A DNA stretch of 64,000 nt from Monosporascus cannonballus (taxonomy: Eukaryota; Ascomycota; Sordariomycetes; Xylariales), in assembly GCA_004154925.1 (NCBI GenBank), contig QJNS01000100.1:124001-188000 (forward strand), read 5' to 3'. Under the pieces are notes generated by a model. That model worked only from the letters and a program-made list of their open reading frames with translations. It did not search any database and was not told where the DNA came from. Below, piece after piece: positions 46,909-61,140 of the stretch; the first letter of the stretch is position 1; each line of letters starts with the position of its first letter. Both the position numbers and the translations under genes were made by a program.

Positions 46909-49454
46909 AATAGTTTTTCGTATTTCCAAAATTTGTCGTAAACCTCGTTTTTTTACAATTCGTAATATTATGTTAGTAAAAATTTTCGAATAATTTAATT
47001 TTCAAATTATACTTTGTTTTTAGTATTTTGTAAAAGGTTTATAATGCGAAATAATTGACAATATTTCGTAATATAAGAAATATATAGGATATAGTTCACT
47101 TTGTAACAAAATAAATATTCTATTATTATTTTTCAAAATGTTTATCGTACGTATTAATATTTTAAATAGGAAAAAGTTTTCATAGAAAAACGGTTATTAA
47201 AGTTTTAAAGGGAATATTTTAAAAAACTAAACAAGATTTCGATATCGTCGATTTAATTATGTAAATAATAATCCTTAATTTATGTTAAAGATGTTGTAAT
47301 AATATAACGTATTTTAAATTTTTAAATAAATTAGAAAAATAAAAATAAAAAGAAAAATAAGTTGCCGTTAAAATCGCTATAATTATATTAACGTATGCTG
47401 TTATTACTTTTAATATTTTCAGTTTTACTTTATTAAATTAATGTTTTTCAACAATATCGTTATTATTACTAAACTCTTTTTTAATAAGTATTAAATATTA
47501 AAACAGTTTTTAATAAATCTTTAAATATTGTCGGAATTTAAATAATTTTTATACGTAATATCGTTTTTCATTTCCACATTATTTCATTCTGTATAGACTT
47601 TCATAATATGGTTTATTAACTTAAATAAAAATATAAAAAATTAAAAATATTAATTTTGGTTAAAAGCTTTAGTTAATAATTATTTTTAAATATTGTTAAA
47701 TAACTTTATATATATCGATATTTTTAAAATTAATTTATTTTTAAACCTTCTTTCGTTTAAATATTTTTATAGTAAAATAAATTATTTTTCTTTTTTAAAA
47801 ATTAATAGCTTTAATTTTATAGATTATGAAATATACTTATTTAGTTATATACGAATTTTGATACTATTTTTAATTTTTAATATTACTATTTAAGTTATTT
47901 CGATATTAAAATTATATTAATGTGAATAAATTTGTTATATTTATTTTTATAAACATTATATATAAAACCAAGATTTATATTTATTAGAATTCTTATAGTA
48001 TCTTTATAATAATCGTTATTATAAATTATTTAAATAACAAATAACTTTTTAATTTAATGGTTCTATTCGTACCTATTATAATATTGAAAATAGATTTTTA
48101 ACTACTAAATTAATAGTGTTAAATATTGGTTGATTTTAAGTTTAAATAGGTTAAAGATTTATAATATAAAACTTTGTTAAAATTTTAATTAAACGTAATA
48201 TTTTCATATAAAATAATTTTATATAGCAATTTGTATATATTAAAAATACTTTCTAAAAATATAGATTCTTTATTTTACATTTATGTTTTTGCAATATAAT
48301 TAAAAATAAATATGTCGTAAATTAATTTATAATAACGAAAATATTATTACAATATATTTTTATTCTTAAACTTTATAATTGTTTTATTACCGATATTAAT
48401 TATTAATTTTTGTAGACTTTATGTTTTTATGTTTTAACATCATTACAAAAATTATATTATCGTTGAATCTTTTAAATCATTGTTTTTATTTTTTAAAAAA
48501 AATATGCTGAAATTATTTTAATATTTTATAAATCTTCAAATATTCGTACACTTCATATTTATATATAAATCGTATATTTAATTATATAATATTTTTATAA
48601 CATTTATAATTTATTTCTCTTCAACGAATTATCGTTATATGTTTTGATTTTATAATATATAATATAAAATGTAACTCGTAGGATTAGTATTTAATATAAA
48701 GATAAATATGTTTTAGAATAATATCCAAAATAATATAATTAATTTTAATTAAATTCTTTCCGGTATTTGCTTATTTATTTAAAATATTTATTTTATCTTT
48801 TTTACAGATTTTTATAAATAATAATAAAATTAAAATTTCTTATTTTTTTTGCATATGGTAAATATTATGTCGTAAATCTTTTTATTGTAATAACATAAGT
48901 AAACTTTTAATAATCTGCTTAATTTTTAATTTAGTAAAGGATGTTTTAAGCAAATATTTAAAATTTCGAAAGATTATAATAATTATTATAAATGTTTTAT
49001 TTAACGTAATATATTTCAATTCGGTTCTTTTTAATTTATATAGAAGGAATAAAATAAAATATAATTTATTTTAATTATTTTGTTATCCGATTATTTTGTT
49101 TAATACGTAATTCGAAATATCGGTTTTTTAGTTTGACGAGACGTATTAAATCGTGTATAATTAATTTTAATTTATCACTAATGATATTTTTAATTTTTAA
49201 AACGTTTTTTCCGTATATAACGTTTATGTAACTTTTATTAATAAAACTAATTAAGGATATAATGATTTTGTTAGAGTTTGGAATAAAATATTTATAATAA
49301 TTAAAAGTTTTTAAAGATATTTGTATTTTTTAATTAAAATTAACATTTATTAATTTATAATTATAATATATTATAGCGTAATAAAATATTTTAAATATTT
49401 TGTAGTTTATTTATAAAATTTAAATATTTTACCTTGATTGACAATTTAATATTG

Positions 49455-49880
49455 AAGTGGGGTTAGTGTTGGGTTGCTAGGCTGCAAGGTAATAGCTAGC
49501 TGTTAGGCATCGACGATGTTTGTTGTCGAAGGTTCTAGCATTTCCAAGTGGGTCGGCGCCGGTCTATAAAATGCTGACCTGTCAACTTTTGTATGCAGTT
49601 TTCCATAGCAAGAGGGACGCCAGACAATTTCCACTCCCAAGCCCTGATCAAGTGTAAGATAATGCAGCCCCCTATAGCTAAAAGGGCTAGAACAGGACCC
49701 CATATATCCTGATAAGACGTCTCCAAATATCAAGAAAAGTAACTAGTTGCTGATAGAGCCCAGAAGGGTTTGGAATTGCTGACCTTTTGGTATTGTGGCT
49801 AGCGTCGCACCCTCGTTATCTCATATCAAGATGTTCTGTATCCCATACACCTAGATTAGCGCTATCCCCGATTCAATATT
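49455..49880. mobile_element. GC-balanced insert in element C, related to the mini-element
   Basis: About 400 bp of unmutated sequence between AT-rich arms of element C. Its right end, about 49770-49825 (GACCTTTTGGTATTGTGGC and GCGTCGCACCCTCG), matches the reverse complement of the start of the 119-bp element (46790-46850). Other parts do not match. Exact ends are uncertain: TGAAG before 49457 and TCAAG after 49825 differ at one base. Confidence 0.5.
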
Positions 49881-51413
49881 TTGAAAACTTTAGAATTTTT
49901 TGGAAATATATTTTATATATGGGTTTTTCGGTTTCGCATAAATAGATATATTGTCGAAATAATTTAAAATGAAAACGTTAAAATAATTTCGTAATATATA
50001 ATTTATTATCTATCAAAATATTATTATTGTTTTTGTAAGTTTTATTAACGTAATTAAATATTCAAATAATCCGAATATCGTTTTAAAAGATATTTTTTAA
50101 TTATATTGTTTAATTATAATATAATTTTATTTATTTATTAATTCGAAAATTATGAAATCTTCAGTTTTATATAATCCGTTTTTATTTTCATAATTAAAGT
50201 AAATAATATTTAATTTTTGTTAATAATATCGTTTAATTATCAGTGATTAAATATACGTCGTAATGTATTGTATTTCTAAATACGAAAATGATAAAATAAT
50301 TTACGGATAATTTCGAAAATTAAATTTATTTCTTTTAGAACGCATTTTTTCAGTATTTTTTTTTTAAAAACGCATAATTTGTTTTTAAAAAAGTTATATA
50401 TACGGTAATAATACGTAAATAAATTATTTTTAACATTATTTCGTTAATTTATTTATTATATTTTAGTAATTTCGGACTTAACGATTTTGTACAAAATATC
50501 TATTTTTATGATATTATAGTAATATATTACTTTAGTATATTAGATTTAAGAATTATTATTTTAAATTGTTATTTAATTACGTAAACATTTTTAATAGTTA
50601 TTTTCTTTTCATATTTTTTTCTTTTATGTAATAAAATATTTATTTTATCTTTACACATGAATTTGTTATAATTTTCTATCAAATATTAAAATTTCTCGTT
50701 TTTTAGATTTTGTTTATTAATCGAATATAAAACAAATTTTAATTGATTACTACTTCCGTCGATCGAAATCTTATATTAATATATCCATACTTTTCTTAAA
50801 ATCATATCGAAATTTTTAAATAAATTCTTATCTAAATTAATCATTTAATATCGCCCTTAAACAAAATTTTCAAAATAATTAATTTTACATTAAATTATTG
50901 AATTATCGTAAATCAAATTTTAACGTTAAGTATATATAATTATATAAGATTTTAAATTAAATGTTTATAGGAATTTAATGTAATAATAATATTTAATATA
51001 ATATAGTTTTTACTTAAAACTTTTTCATTTATTATTACGATATATTAAAACGTTTTAATTTATATCTATGAAGTAATAAGATTAATTACGATTTTCGCCG
51101 CTACGTTTAAAACCTTTTTTATTTTCTTTTTTTTTCATATTTCTAGATTTAGTCATTTTACGGCTTTGTATATATAACCCTTTTTTAATTCCTTTTCGAA
51201 TTTATCTAACTTTATTAATGTTTTTTGATTAAATATGTTAAAATATTATATTTATTATTTTTGAAGGCGTATTTATCTTTTAAGTTATATTAAAAATCTT
51301 GAATTACCTTATAACTTCTGATTTTATTTAATATTTTAGTTTTCTATATAATATATGGCATTTTATTAAGTTTTGTGTGATTTATTGTTTTTGTACAGAA
51401 ATTTCTAAGCAAA

Positions 51414-51620
51414 TATAAGAATACAGCCCTTATAAGGATAAGGCTGGTAGCCGACCAGCCACCGATCAGCCACCGACCTACGTACTATATATAAATCTAC
51501 TATCTGGCAGCTAATAAAAAACGCCAGATGGAAATAACTTAATACATTTATTTCTTAAAATACGTTTTACGATTAGTACGAAATTACCTTATCTAATTTA
51601 CAGCTATTTATTATCTTATA
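51414..51620 (+). repeat. 5' LTR of element D
   Basis: Starts TATAAGAATACAGCCC and ends TTATTATCTTATA. It corresponds to the reverse complement of the solo LTR at 2640-2845, with mainly G to A and C to T differences, including loss of the terminal TG and CA. The core CCGACCAGCCACCGATCAGC is still intact. Confidence 0.85.
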
Positions 51621-53773
51621 ATTCTTTTATTTTTATTATAAAGAATAACGCGATAATTATTAGAAGTAAAGTTCGCCGATTGCAAAATGAATTTAAGTTA
51701 TTAATTAAAAAAAACCGCCGATCGAAATTTGATTAACGAACGATCGATTACGATATGGAAATAGGCGAAAAAGCTTATAATAAAGCCCTAACGAGCAAAA
51801 AACCATAATCTCCAAAATCTCGAATTACCTTATATATATAATAAGGATACATCTCGATAAGTATTAACTATACGGTCAAAAAACGAACGTAATATAACGA
51901 TTATGTCTCGGAATTTAAAATAAAATAAAATTAAACTTTTTAATGATAATTAAAATTTGAAAATTATCCGTTAATAAAATAAATAATATTCGGAATTATG
52001 CCGATAATTGGCCGAATAATAAATAATAACATAAATTTAAAAAAATAAAGCTTTATAAATTAATTATAATATTATTATAAAAATATAAAAGTAATAAACG
52101 AATACCATATTATAATTATCTAAAACTTTCCAAACATATATTAATTAAAATAAATCAAATAAAAAATATAATAAAGGTTTACGCCGAAAAATTAAGGCAA
52201 AATGCCTTTATTTATATCTAATAAGCTATAGATTATATAAACGTTTTTATTACGAACGCTTAACCATTATACCGTATTACGTTTAATTATTTTAATTAGG
52301 AAGAAAAATCTAAAAATAAGAGATTTATAGATTTTTATTAAAAAAAGTACGTAAATCCTAAGTTTGTCGATATAAAATATAAGGAATAATTTATGAAATT
52401 ACGATAACGATCCGGTTAATTATCGTTAAATTTTTACGTTACATAAAGGTTTTTGATTTATAAAATAAAATTTAAGGACGTTTTTAATCCGGAAAACGAT
52501 CGGAATAATAAACGTTTTATTTTTAATTATTTTACAAATTAATACCAGGATTACGAAATACTTTATTGCAAAAAAACGTAAAATTAAAACGAATTAATAA
52601 CGTAATAAATAAGGCAGAATATTATTAGAACGTTTAAAAAAACCGAAAAAACCAATTATTTTTTGGTAAAAATATTAATAAAAATAAACGATTTAATTTT
52701 AACGTTTTTAAGAAAAAAAATCCCTAAAACAAATTAAAGGCGCCGTATGAAAATAATAAGAATTATAAACGTTTTTATATTTAAAAAGCAAATAATCGCC
52801 GATTTAATTCCGATCGGAACAAATCCATATAACTTAATAACTTTGATTTTTATAAGAACTTATTTAAATATTATAATTATAAAAAACTAATTTATAAAAA
52901 CGTAAATAGTAAATTTAAAATAAATACGAGAAATTTATTATTGCGGCTATACGAAAATAACCCTCTAAAGATTATATAAAACGTTATAATATATAACGAT
53001 AAATCAAATTAATCGCGAAATATAAACCTAAAAAAGAAGCCGGAATAAACGTATACGTTTAATTTATTTTAGCTAATAACTATAAGACGGTTTAAATAAA
53101 ACCGCATTTTAAAAAAAGGTATTTATTACGAAAGGTACGGGAGATATGACAGTATAAGTAAATATAAATATTAGAATATAAGTAAATATTATAATTAAAA
53201 AATTAATAACGAAATTTAGTTTTTAATTAATTTTCGTAAATATTCCGGGCCTTATCGGCGTTAACCGCGCATATATCAAATATTATAAGATTTACGAAAT
53301 TTCTGTTAATATAATAAAAAATAATAAAAACGAACGAAAATTTAAGTAAATTTATTTGGTAATATATTGCAATCGAAAAACGTTTAATTTTTTATTATTT
53401 AAACCAAAAATAAGTAAATTAAATATCCTATTAAATATAGTTATATGTTAATAGTTATATGGATTATTACAAAAGATCAACGGGCAGAAAATCGTAAATC
53501 TAACGCTTTCTGGTAACTAAATTTATATCGTTAAATTAATAAGCTTAGCCGAAAAACTAGATATTTCGAAATTCGAAAAACAGCAAAAATAAGAGATAAC
53601 CGACCTTTTTATAAACTTAAAAAGTTTTCGGCGAATTTATTCTGAAAAACCAGCTAAAAAAATACTTTAACTGTTAAGGGCAAAATATGCAATAAATTGG
53701 ATCTCAGGGAAAACGCCCTTATTCGGCCTAATTTACTATATTTCCAAGGCCTAAAAAAAGTATTTAAAAATAT

Positions 53774-54031
53774 ATGGGAAAAAACCTAAAGATAAGCCGG
53801 GTACGTTATTTGAAAGCGGACGTAAAAGCACCAATATTCTTCGTATTTAAAAAAAACGGTAATTTCCGATTATATATCGATTATAAAAGGTTATATCGTA
53901 TAACGATAAAAAACCGATATTTTGGATTTTTAATCTTAATTGTAATAAATTGCCTAAAATTAATTATGGTATTTTCGAAAATTAATTTTCAAAATATTTT
54001 TTATTATAGCAAGATTAAAAAGAGCGATTAA
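53774..54031 (+). pseudogene. Reverse-transcriptase relic of element D
   Basis: An 85-codon open stretch reads FFVFKKNGNFRLYIDYKRL, then ITIKNRYF, the start of the Ty3 reverse-transcriptase domain (V-K-K-K-D-G-x-x-R-x-C-V-D-Y-R). Downstream, the same region continues in broken frames through VPVTFQTYL and FLGFI to about 54.45 kb. Confidence 0.78.
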
Positions 54032-55949
54032 TAAAAAACTGTTTTCCGAATATAATAAGGATAATATAAATATACGGTTCTGTTATTTGGCCTTATTAAC
54101 GTACCGGTTACGTTCCAAACCTATTTATATAAAATATTAATGAAATTAATAAATTTTACATATAAAATAAATCTAAATAATATAATTATTTATGTAAATA
54201 ATTCCCCCAAAAAACGAAATATTTTAAATTAATTTATAAACGGCTTTCTTAAAATTAATTATTTATAAAAACGTTTAAATAGGAGTTTTTTTTAAAAAAA
54301 AATAAAGTTTTTAGGATTTATAATTAATAACATTAGCTTAAAAATGGACAGCCGACGGGTTAATATTATCGAAATATAATTAAAGCTAAAATTAATTTAT
54401 AATATCTAAGTATTTTTAGGATTTATAAAGTCTTATCGGAAATTTATCGCGTAATATTTGTATATTATCGAATTTATTATTAAGCTTTTAAAAAAAGGCG
54501 TAAGGTAAAGATAAAATAACAAAATTCCGGTAATTCGAAAATGTTAAAAAGGCGTTCCGAAATTTAAAAAATACCTTTTAGTCGGCGATTATGTTCCAAT
54601 ATTAAGATAATATCAAAAATACCAGGATTAAAATAAACGCCATAATAAAAGAAATATTAAAGATATTTTTATAGAAATACAAAAAATATTAACGCCTAAT
54701 CGAATATTAATTGCAAAAATTAAATTTACTTAAAAAGCGTTAAGTTATAAGGTAATAAAAATTATTAGCAATTATAAACAATTTAAAACATTAACGATAA
54801 TACCTTAAAGATACGGAAAAAGATTTTTTAATATTTACCGATTATAAAACGTTAAAAAAATATAATAAAGGCGCCGGTACGTAAACTTAAAAAGAAATTA
54901 ATTTAATAGGTTTAATGCTTTATATAATTTAATTTTGAAATTCAATATTAACTGGACGTAGTTAACCCGGCGGATAAGTTATTTAAACGTTCGAATTATA
55001 TATTAAAAGAAATTGCGCATAAAAATATAATTTTTAGCTTATTCAAAAAATATAATTTTTAGCTTATTCAAAAAATTTCGAATTTACGAATAATATATCG
55101 AAAAACGTACGAAAAACGGTTGCAGATATATAGCGCGACTTAAAGCATTATAAACGGATAAAGAGCTTTATAAGAATAACGCAAAATTCGTTCGTTATAA
55201 AATTTTTAAATAGATTTTAGGTGGTGGAAATTTCAATAATTATTATCCGTATAAACAAAGCGGAAAGTTTTTATTATATAATTACAAAACGTTTTTAAAG
55301 GAAAAAGAAAATTGCAGAATTATATATCTGCTGAATTTATCGTTTACAAATAACAATATAAACGTAAATCGTAATAATAATGCGATTAATAATTAAATAA
55401 TAATAATCGTAAATCATAACCGTATTACGATTGGATTCTAAAAAGTTTAAGAAAAACGAAATTAATATTAAGGTTATTATTTATAATTAATATAATTTAC
55501 ATCTTTTAGCAAAAACCTATTTAAGAACGAAACGGTATTTTAGTCGAATATTTTTTGATAACTTTATAATTAGGTTCTAAAATTATAAATTAAGAACTTA
55601 AATATTATAAAGTTAATAGGGATAATTAAACATTAAGCCGGAATAAAAATAGGACATTTTTTGGATTTAAATAAAGTTTTATATTATAAAGATAAATTCT
55701 TAATTTTATTATAAGGCGTTTTATAGCAATATTTAATTAATTAGGATTATAATAATTTCAAAATAAGATATATAAAATATATCCGTACGTTAAAATTGAT
55801 AAATTAAAAATTTTAATAGGAAAATATGGCGAACGATATCCGAAAATATGTTAAATAATATCCAAAACATCAGAACATAATAAAGTTATGCCATAAACCA
55901 TATGGATAATTACAGCCCCTATTATTACCTAAATTACATTTTTAAAAAG

Positions 55950-56430
55950 TTTCGTTAAATTTTATTACGGGGTTTCTTAAATATATAAATTTAAACGGGC
56001 TAAAATACGACGTAAGCCTGGTAATTGTCGACCGTTTTACGAAATTAAAATTATTTATTTTTATAATTAAAATTATAATTATAACCAAACTGGTCCGATA
56101 ATCTTATAATAAAATTAAATATAAATTTAATACGCAAGCCGAAATTATTAATAATAAAAATAAATCATTAACCAATTAATTTTGGGCGGAATTTTATAAA
56201 AAACGAAAAATAAAACGGCGAATATCGACCGTCTATTATCTGCAAACAGATAAGCAAACGGAATATATTTATTAAGTTTTAAAATATTATTTCTGTAATT
56301 ACGTTAATAAATATTGAAATAATTAGATAAAGTTATTATAAAAAACGGAATTTATATATAATAATATGCGAAGCGTATTTATTAGCCGTTTTTTATCTAA
56401 AGCCTTATATAGATATTATTTAAAGATGGT
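55950..56430 (+). pseudogene. Integrase relic of element D
   Basis: Broken plus frame with SLVIVDRFTKLKLF, FWAEFYKKRKIKRRISTVYY and LQTDKQTEYIY, matching the integrase core (VVDRxTK; S-T-A-Y-H-P-Q-T-D-G-Q-T-E) with RIP-type substitutions and stops. Confidence 0.68.
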
Positions 56431-58082
56431 GAAATATTTTTATAAAAGTTTGAAAAATAAATATAACGAATTAAAAACCGTTTTAAGAAAATGGCGGTTA
56501 TTCTTTAAATAATATACGAATATTAAAAACAATAACGGCAGTTTAAAAAAATATTATAATTTATGTTATACGCCTATAAAACTTTAATTAAAGTAATAAA
56601 TAAGTTTATTGACAAACACACTAAATTTAAAAATAAAAAGCTTATATTTATTTATATCCGAATTACGATAAAAAACGAATAAGTTCTTAAGTATATAAAA
56701 TAATTGTTTTATTAAATATTAACCAATATATAATATGTTTTCAATATCTTTATTAAAATCATAATATAACCGGAAACCTCGCGACGTTTAAATAGCGTTA
56801 CTGGATTTAACAGAAAAATAAGAAAAATAAATAAGAAAAATATTATCCGTTATTAAGATAATCGGAAATAACGCAAATATTTGATTAAATTAAAAAATTG
56901 TCCTTTCGAATATAATACGTAAAAGCCTCGAAAATATATCGAATACGCATTTGAAATATTATAATATTACGAAAAACGAAATTAAATACGTATATAGGAA
57001 ATAAAACGACTTAACAACCGTAAGGGAATAATACTTTAATCGGAAATTAGTTGCTTAATAATGATAAAAATTATAAAAAATAATTTTAATTAATATTAAA
57101 ATATTATTTAATTATATAATTACTTTTAAGGTTTTGGCGAATAATTATTTTGTCGTATATCGGTTAAAAAACGATAAATAATATAAAAAAAATAAATTTT
57201 TACTCCAAAAATAAAATTTTCCGTTTAATTATTAAACTTTATATTAATTAGCTTTTAATAAGTATATTACGTAAATTATTATAAGAATATCGAAAAATAA
57301 TCAGAAAATATACGACGGCAAAAAATAAGTGCGTTTATTAAATTTATTAGGCGTAAAACCCGGAAAAAATTTAAAAACGTTTTATTTCTTATAAAGGATA
57401 AAGCCTAAATAACCGGAATATAGTTTGTTATTAATCCGAAATAACGCGCCGTTTTTAAAATATTTAACGTACTTAAATTTGGTAATAATTTTATCGAATC
57501 AAGCTATTTTCCAATTATAATTATTAATAAGTATTAAAATTTCGTTAAAATGTCGAAAAACGAGCGAAAAATGTTCGTAAATAAGGAACATAACGGTATA
57601 ACCGCCTTCGAAAGTCGCTTTACTTATAAAAATACTTTAAAATTACGTTTAATCGGAAATTAATCGCAAAATAATAAAAAAAAGATTATAATATTTATAA
57701 AAAGGCCTTAAATTTATAAACCTATAAAACGGCGTTAAAATTGAATTTCCGTACTTATAATGGATAATCTAAAATCGATTTCCGTTATATTAAAAAAACG
57801 ATATTTCTTAATAATAATTACGTTAAAAGTAAATTCGGCTTTATGAATAGTGTTAAGTCGATAACCGATCGTAATTACGTCGGAATATTCGTATTAAGTA
57901 TTCGTAATATAAACCTTTTCGAATTCGTCTATTAATCTTTAATTATCGGTACTGAATTAAAAGATTATTTAAATAATATTTTTAAAAATAATCGAAATTT
58001 AAACGGAAATTAAATAATAATATTAATAATATTAAGAATAATTATTTACCGTACGAAAAATCTTATAATAATAATTAGCTAT

Positions 58083-58272
58083 TATGACGGGCACGATGCG
58101 TAAGTTGAACGGAGGCACGGCCTAACAAAGGTTTATATTTAAGGTAAGAATGGAAAAGGAGAAATAGCTAGTTACCATCGAGAAGGCTGCTTCCTATATA
58201 TATATAGATAAGCTCGGGCTAAGAAGTTCGTTCCGTAAGCCCGAACTGCTTTATAAGCTTTAGCCTATAATA
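58083..58272 (-). repeat. LTR of element E (left)
   Basis: 190 bp from TATGACGGGCACGATGCG to TTAGCCTATAATA; better preserved than the right copy over its first half. The expected TG and CA ends are seen as TA, consistent with RIP. Confidence 0.87.
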
Positions 58273-60829
58273 TCACTTTTTTTTTACCTTTGGGAAATAA
58301 CGAAGCTGCGGTAAGGCGGCGGCAGTTTTGCTTATATCTTTTTTTTTTGTTTTTATTTGTGCCCTTATGTTTTTGTTAATCCCGTTTCTCATTTTCGAAT
58401 AACTTTTCGAAAATATTAAGGGTAATTATATTTTCGAAATTATTACGTAATTCCTATATTAATTCGGTATAACTTATTTACTTTATAAATAATTCTTTTC
58501 GGTAATCGCAATTTACGTATTTATTTTCGGCTTTTAATATATATTTTATTATATATATTTTTAACAGTATTAATAATAATTAATTATTATTTAAATTTTG
58601 GTTAAATAACGGGTTCTTTATTATTAAGTTTAAAAGATTTATGTCGAATTTTAGATATATTTTTAACGGTATATTTAATTTTACAGCATTATATAACGTA
58701 ATTACGGTAACCTTATATTTAACATATATTTAAAATAACTTTTTAAATAATTATAAAATAATTTTGTTTTTTAAATTTAATTATATTAAGTCTTTTAATT
58801 CGAAATGTAATACTTATTTTTTAAAAATGTTAATTGATTATTTTATCGGGGCTTATATTAATATTATAATAACTTGAACGAATTTCGGTTTTTTTTCGTA
58901 ACTTTTTAATAAAATTAATATTTTTTCCGTTTCGAGGATTAATTAGATAATTACCGGTATTTTGCTATTAGGTTTTATATTATACTTATAAATTAAAAAC
59001 CTTTACCTTTAACGAAAAACTTTAGCGTTAAAAGCTAGTTATCTTACCAGTAAAATTCAGCTTAATAATATTATACGTAATTTATAAAATAACGAAAATA
59101 TGCGAAAAGTTTTTAATTAACATTTTTTATAACTTTATCGATTTAGAAGTAAAAAGATATATTAAGTTGTTATTATATACCTATTAAATCGTACAAATAA
59201 ATTTAAAATCTATTTATTTAATTATTTTTTATCGGATATTAATCTGTTACGGAAACCGTAATATCTTTAATAATAAATAATAAAGCGTTAAACGTACGTT
59301 TTTACGTCTATATTAAATATCGGCTTTAAAATAACTATTTTCGTTAAACGATCATAAAGTATTATAAAAAAAAGGGAATTCCTTTTTTGCCTTACCGGTA
59401 AGTTAATTATAAAATTTATCGAAAATTTTAAATAAAATTAATTTAAAATAAATAAAAGTTATAATAATTTTTTTTCGTTTCCTTTTATATATATAATTTG
59501 TTATATACGTTATAATTACGGTAAAAATAACGTATATCTCAAATTTATTTTGGCCAATAATAATTACGGATTATTATTATTAACATAATATTTTTTTCTA
59601 AGTAACCGATAATATAAAAATTATATACCCGTTAAATTAATAACGTTTAATATAATTTTTAAATAAGACCCTAAATACGTTTTTTAAATTATAAAAAACC
59701 CTTAAAATTAAAAAAGCATTTTGTTATAAAAACTTTTACCGCATTTATAACTTAAAGAAAATTACGTAATTTCTGGGCTCCGGCAGTATATGTTACGTTT
59801 AAAGTTTTATCCTTAATAATTTTTAAATTTTATAGTTTTTAAAACCCTTTTTTAAAAAGCTTTTTTTGCCGGGAGATATAATTAATCGTTCGTTATTTTC
59901 TTATTTTAGATAAATTACGGCCATTAGAAGTTTTTAAATCCGTATCGGTTTATTAAATAATTATTTTTAATTAACCGGGTTACTTACTTTTTAAATTTAA
60001 TATTTTTTTCGCCATAAAATATATTTTATAACTTACGAAATATAATATCAAGTTAGTTTGCTCATTTATTAAAATAATATTTAAGTACGAAATTAAAAGC
60101 GGATTAAAAGTTAATTTATCGAATTTGTTTTTCGATAAATTTAAAGATATTTATAAAATATTAGAAATTTACGTAATTTATTAAGATCGTAAAAAGGTTA
60201 ATTAATTTTGAAATTTCTTTTTATTCCGTTAACGTTTTAACAATAGTTAATAATTTTCTATCGTATATTTCGTAATTATATTTAATTAATAATAGTTTTC
60301 TTATGAAATACGTTATTTATCGTAAATATTTTAATAAATCGAATTAAAATAAGCATATTCTAATTACTTAATCGAAATAATTTGTTTTCATTACCGTTTT
60401 CTTTCGAGATCTTAATATATAAAGATAAACGTTATAATAAAAAGTTTTTTAAGTTGGTCGAAAACCTATTATTATTAATTTTTCTAGCGGAAAAATATTT
60501 GTTTAATTAATTATAAAAAAAGAACTATTATCCAGTTAAAATTTGTTATAAAAGTTCGGTAAAAACTGGCGAACTCGATAAAACTTTTAACCTTTTTTAT
60601 ATTAATAAAGGCCTTTTTTCGAATAACGGTTATTTTTTTTTGGAATTAATTTTTAGTTTTATTTTTATTTCGATAATAAACATTAAATATTTTATTTTTT
60701 AAATTACAAATTCGTATTTATCTGAGTCCCATTTTAATTTTAATTTTATTAAATAATGGAATATTGATTTAATTTTAGTTATATGATTAGTTTCAAAACT
60801 AAACGAATAAAATAATATATTATTTATAT

Positions 60830-61140
60830 ATACGGAATAAAATTATTAAGGTAATGTTTTAAAGTAATATTAATATAATATTAAAAGGTAGCCGGTATAT
60901 TGTTAAGTCCGAATAAATATATTAATTATTCGAAAAACCCGAAACGTATACGGAACGCAATTTTTTATTTATTTTTTTAGCAAATATATAACCAGGAAAA
61001 AGCCGTTCGAACGTCGAATTTGATAAATTACCGGATTTATAATAAGACTTATAACGTTTTTTTATTTACCGAAAAATAAAACGGTTTTGTTTTGTAATTT
61101 TATTTAATTCCTTATAATTTATGCAAAACCGTAAACCTCC
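60830..61140 (-). pseudogene. Reverse-transcriptase relic of element E
   Basis: The minus strand reads KFDVRTAFSWLYI, KIAFRIRFGFFE, then LFGLNNIPATF and LKHYLNNFI in order, the fungal Ty3-type pattern KLDVRAAFHRIRI...KTAFRTRFGLFEW...PFGLxxAPATFQ. Stops occur between and within the motifs. Confidence 0.7.

Larger units (their letters stand above)
32817..51413 (-). mobile_element. Ty3/gypsy element C, interrupted by element B
   Basis: The first LTR starts TGTGACGGCTAGG at 32817, is cut at 32854 by element B, and resumes at 46375 with TCGTACGGGTTTATG, exactly where LTR A would continue. Internal sequence from about 46.6 to 51.4 kb is collinear with element A. For example 47640-47790 matches 34220-34350, 49980-50280 matches 36190-36500, and 51170-51280 matches 37480-37600. 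Coding sense is therefore minus. The LTR facing the coding start and gag are missing because element D begins at 51414. It is heavily RIP-mutated with no intact frame. Confidence 0.7.
51414..58082 (+). mobile_element. Ty3/gypsy element D, partial
   Basis: It begins with a 207-bp LTR (51414-51620) and continues in plus sense with reverse transcriptase (about 53.8-54.3 kb), RNase H (about 54.85 kb) and integrase (about 55.95-56.43 kb), the Ty3 order. No 3' LTR is found before element E at 58083 nor after 63668. The right boundary given is therefore only the edge of E; sequence from about 57.1 kb may belong to another repeat. All frames are RIP-damaged. Confidence 0.6.
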
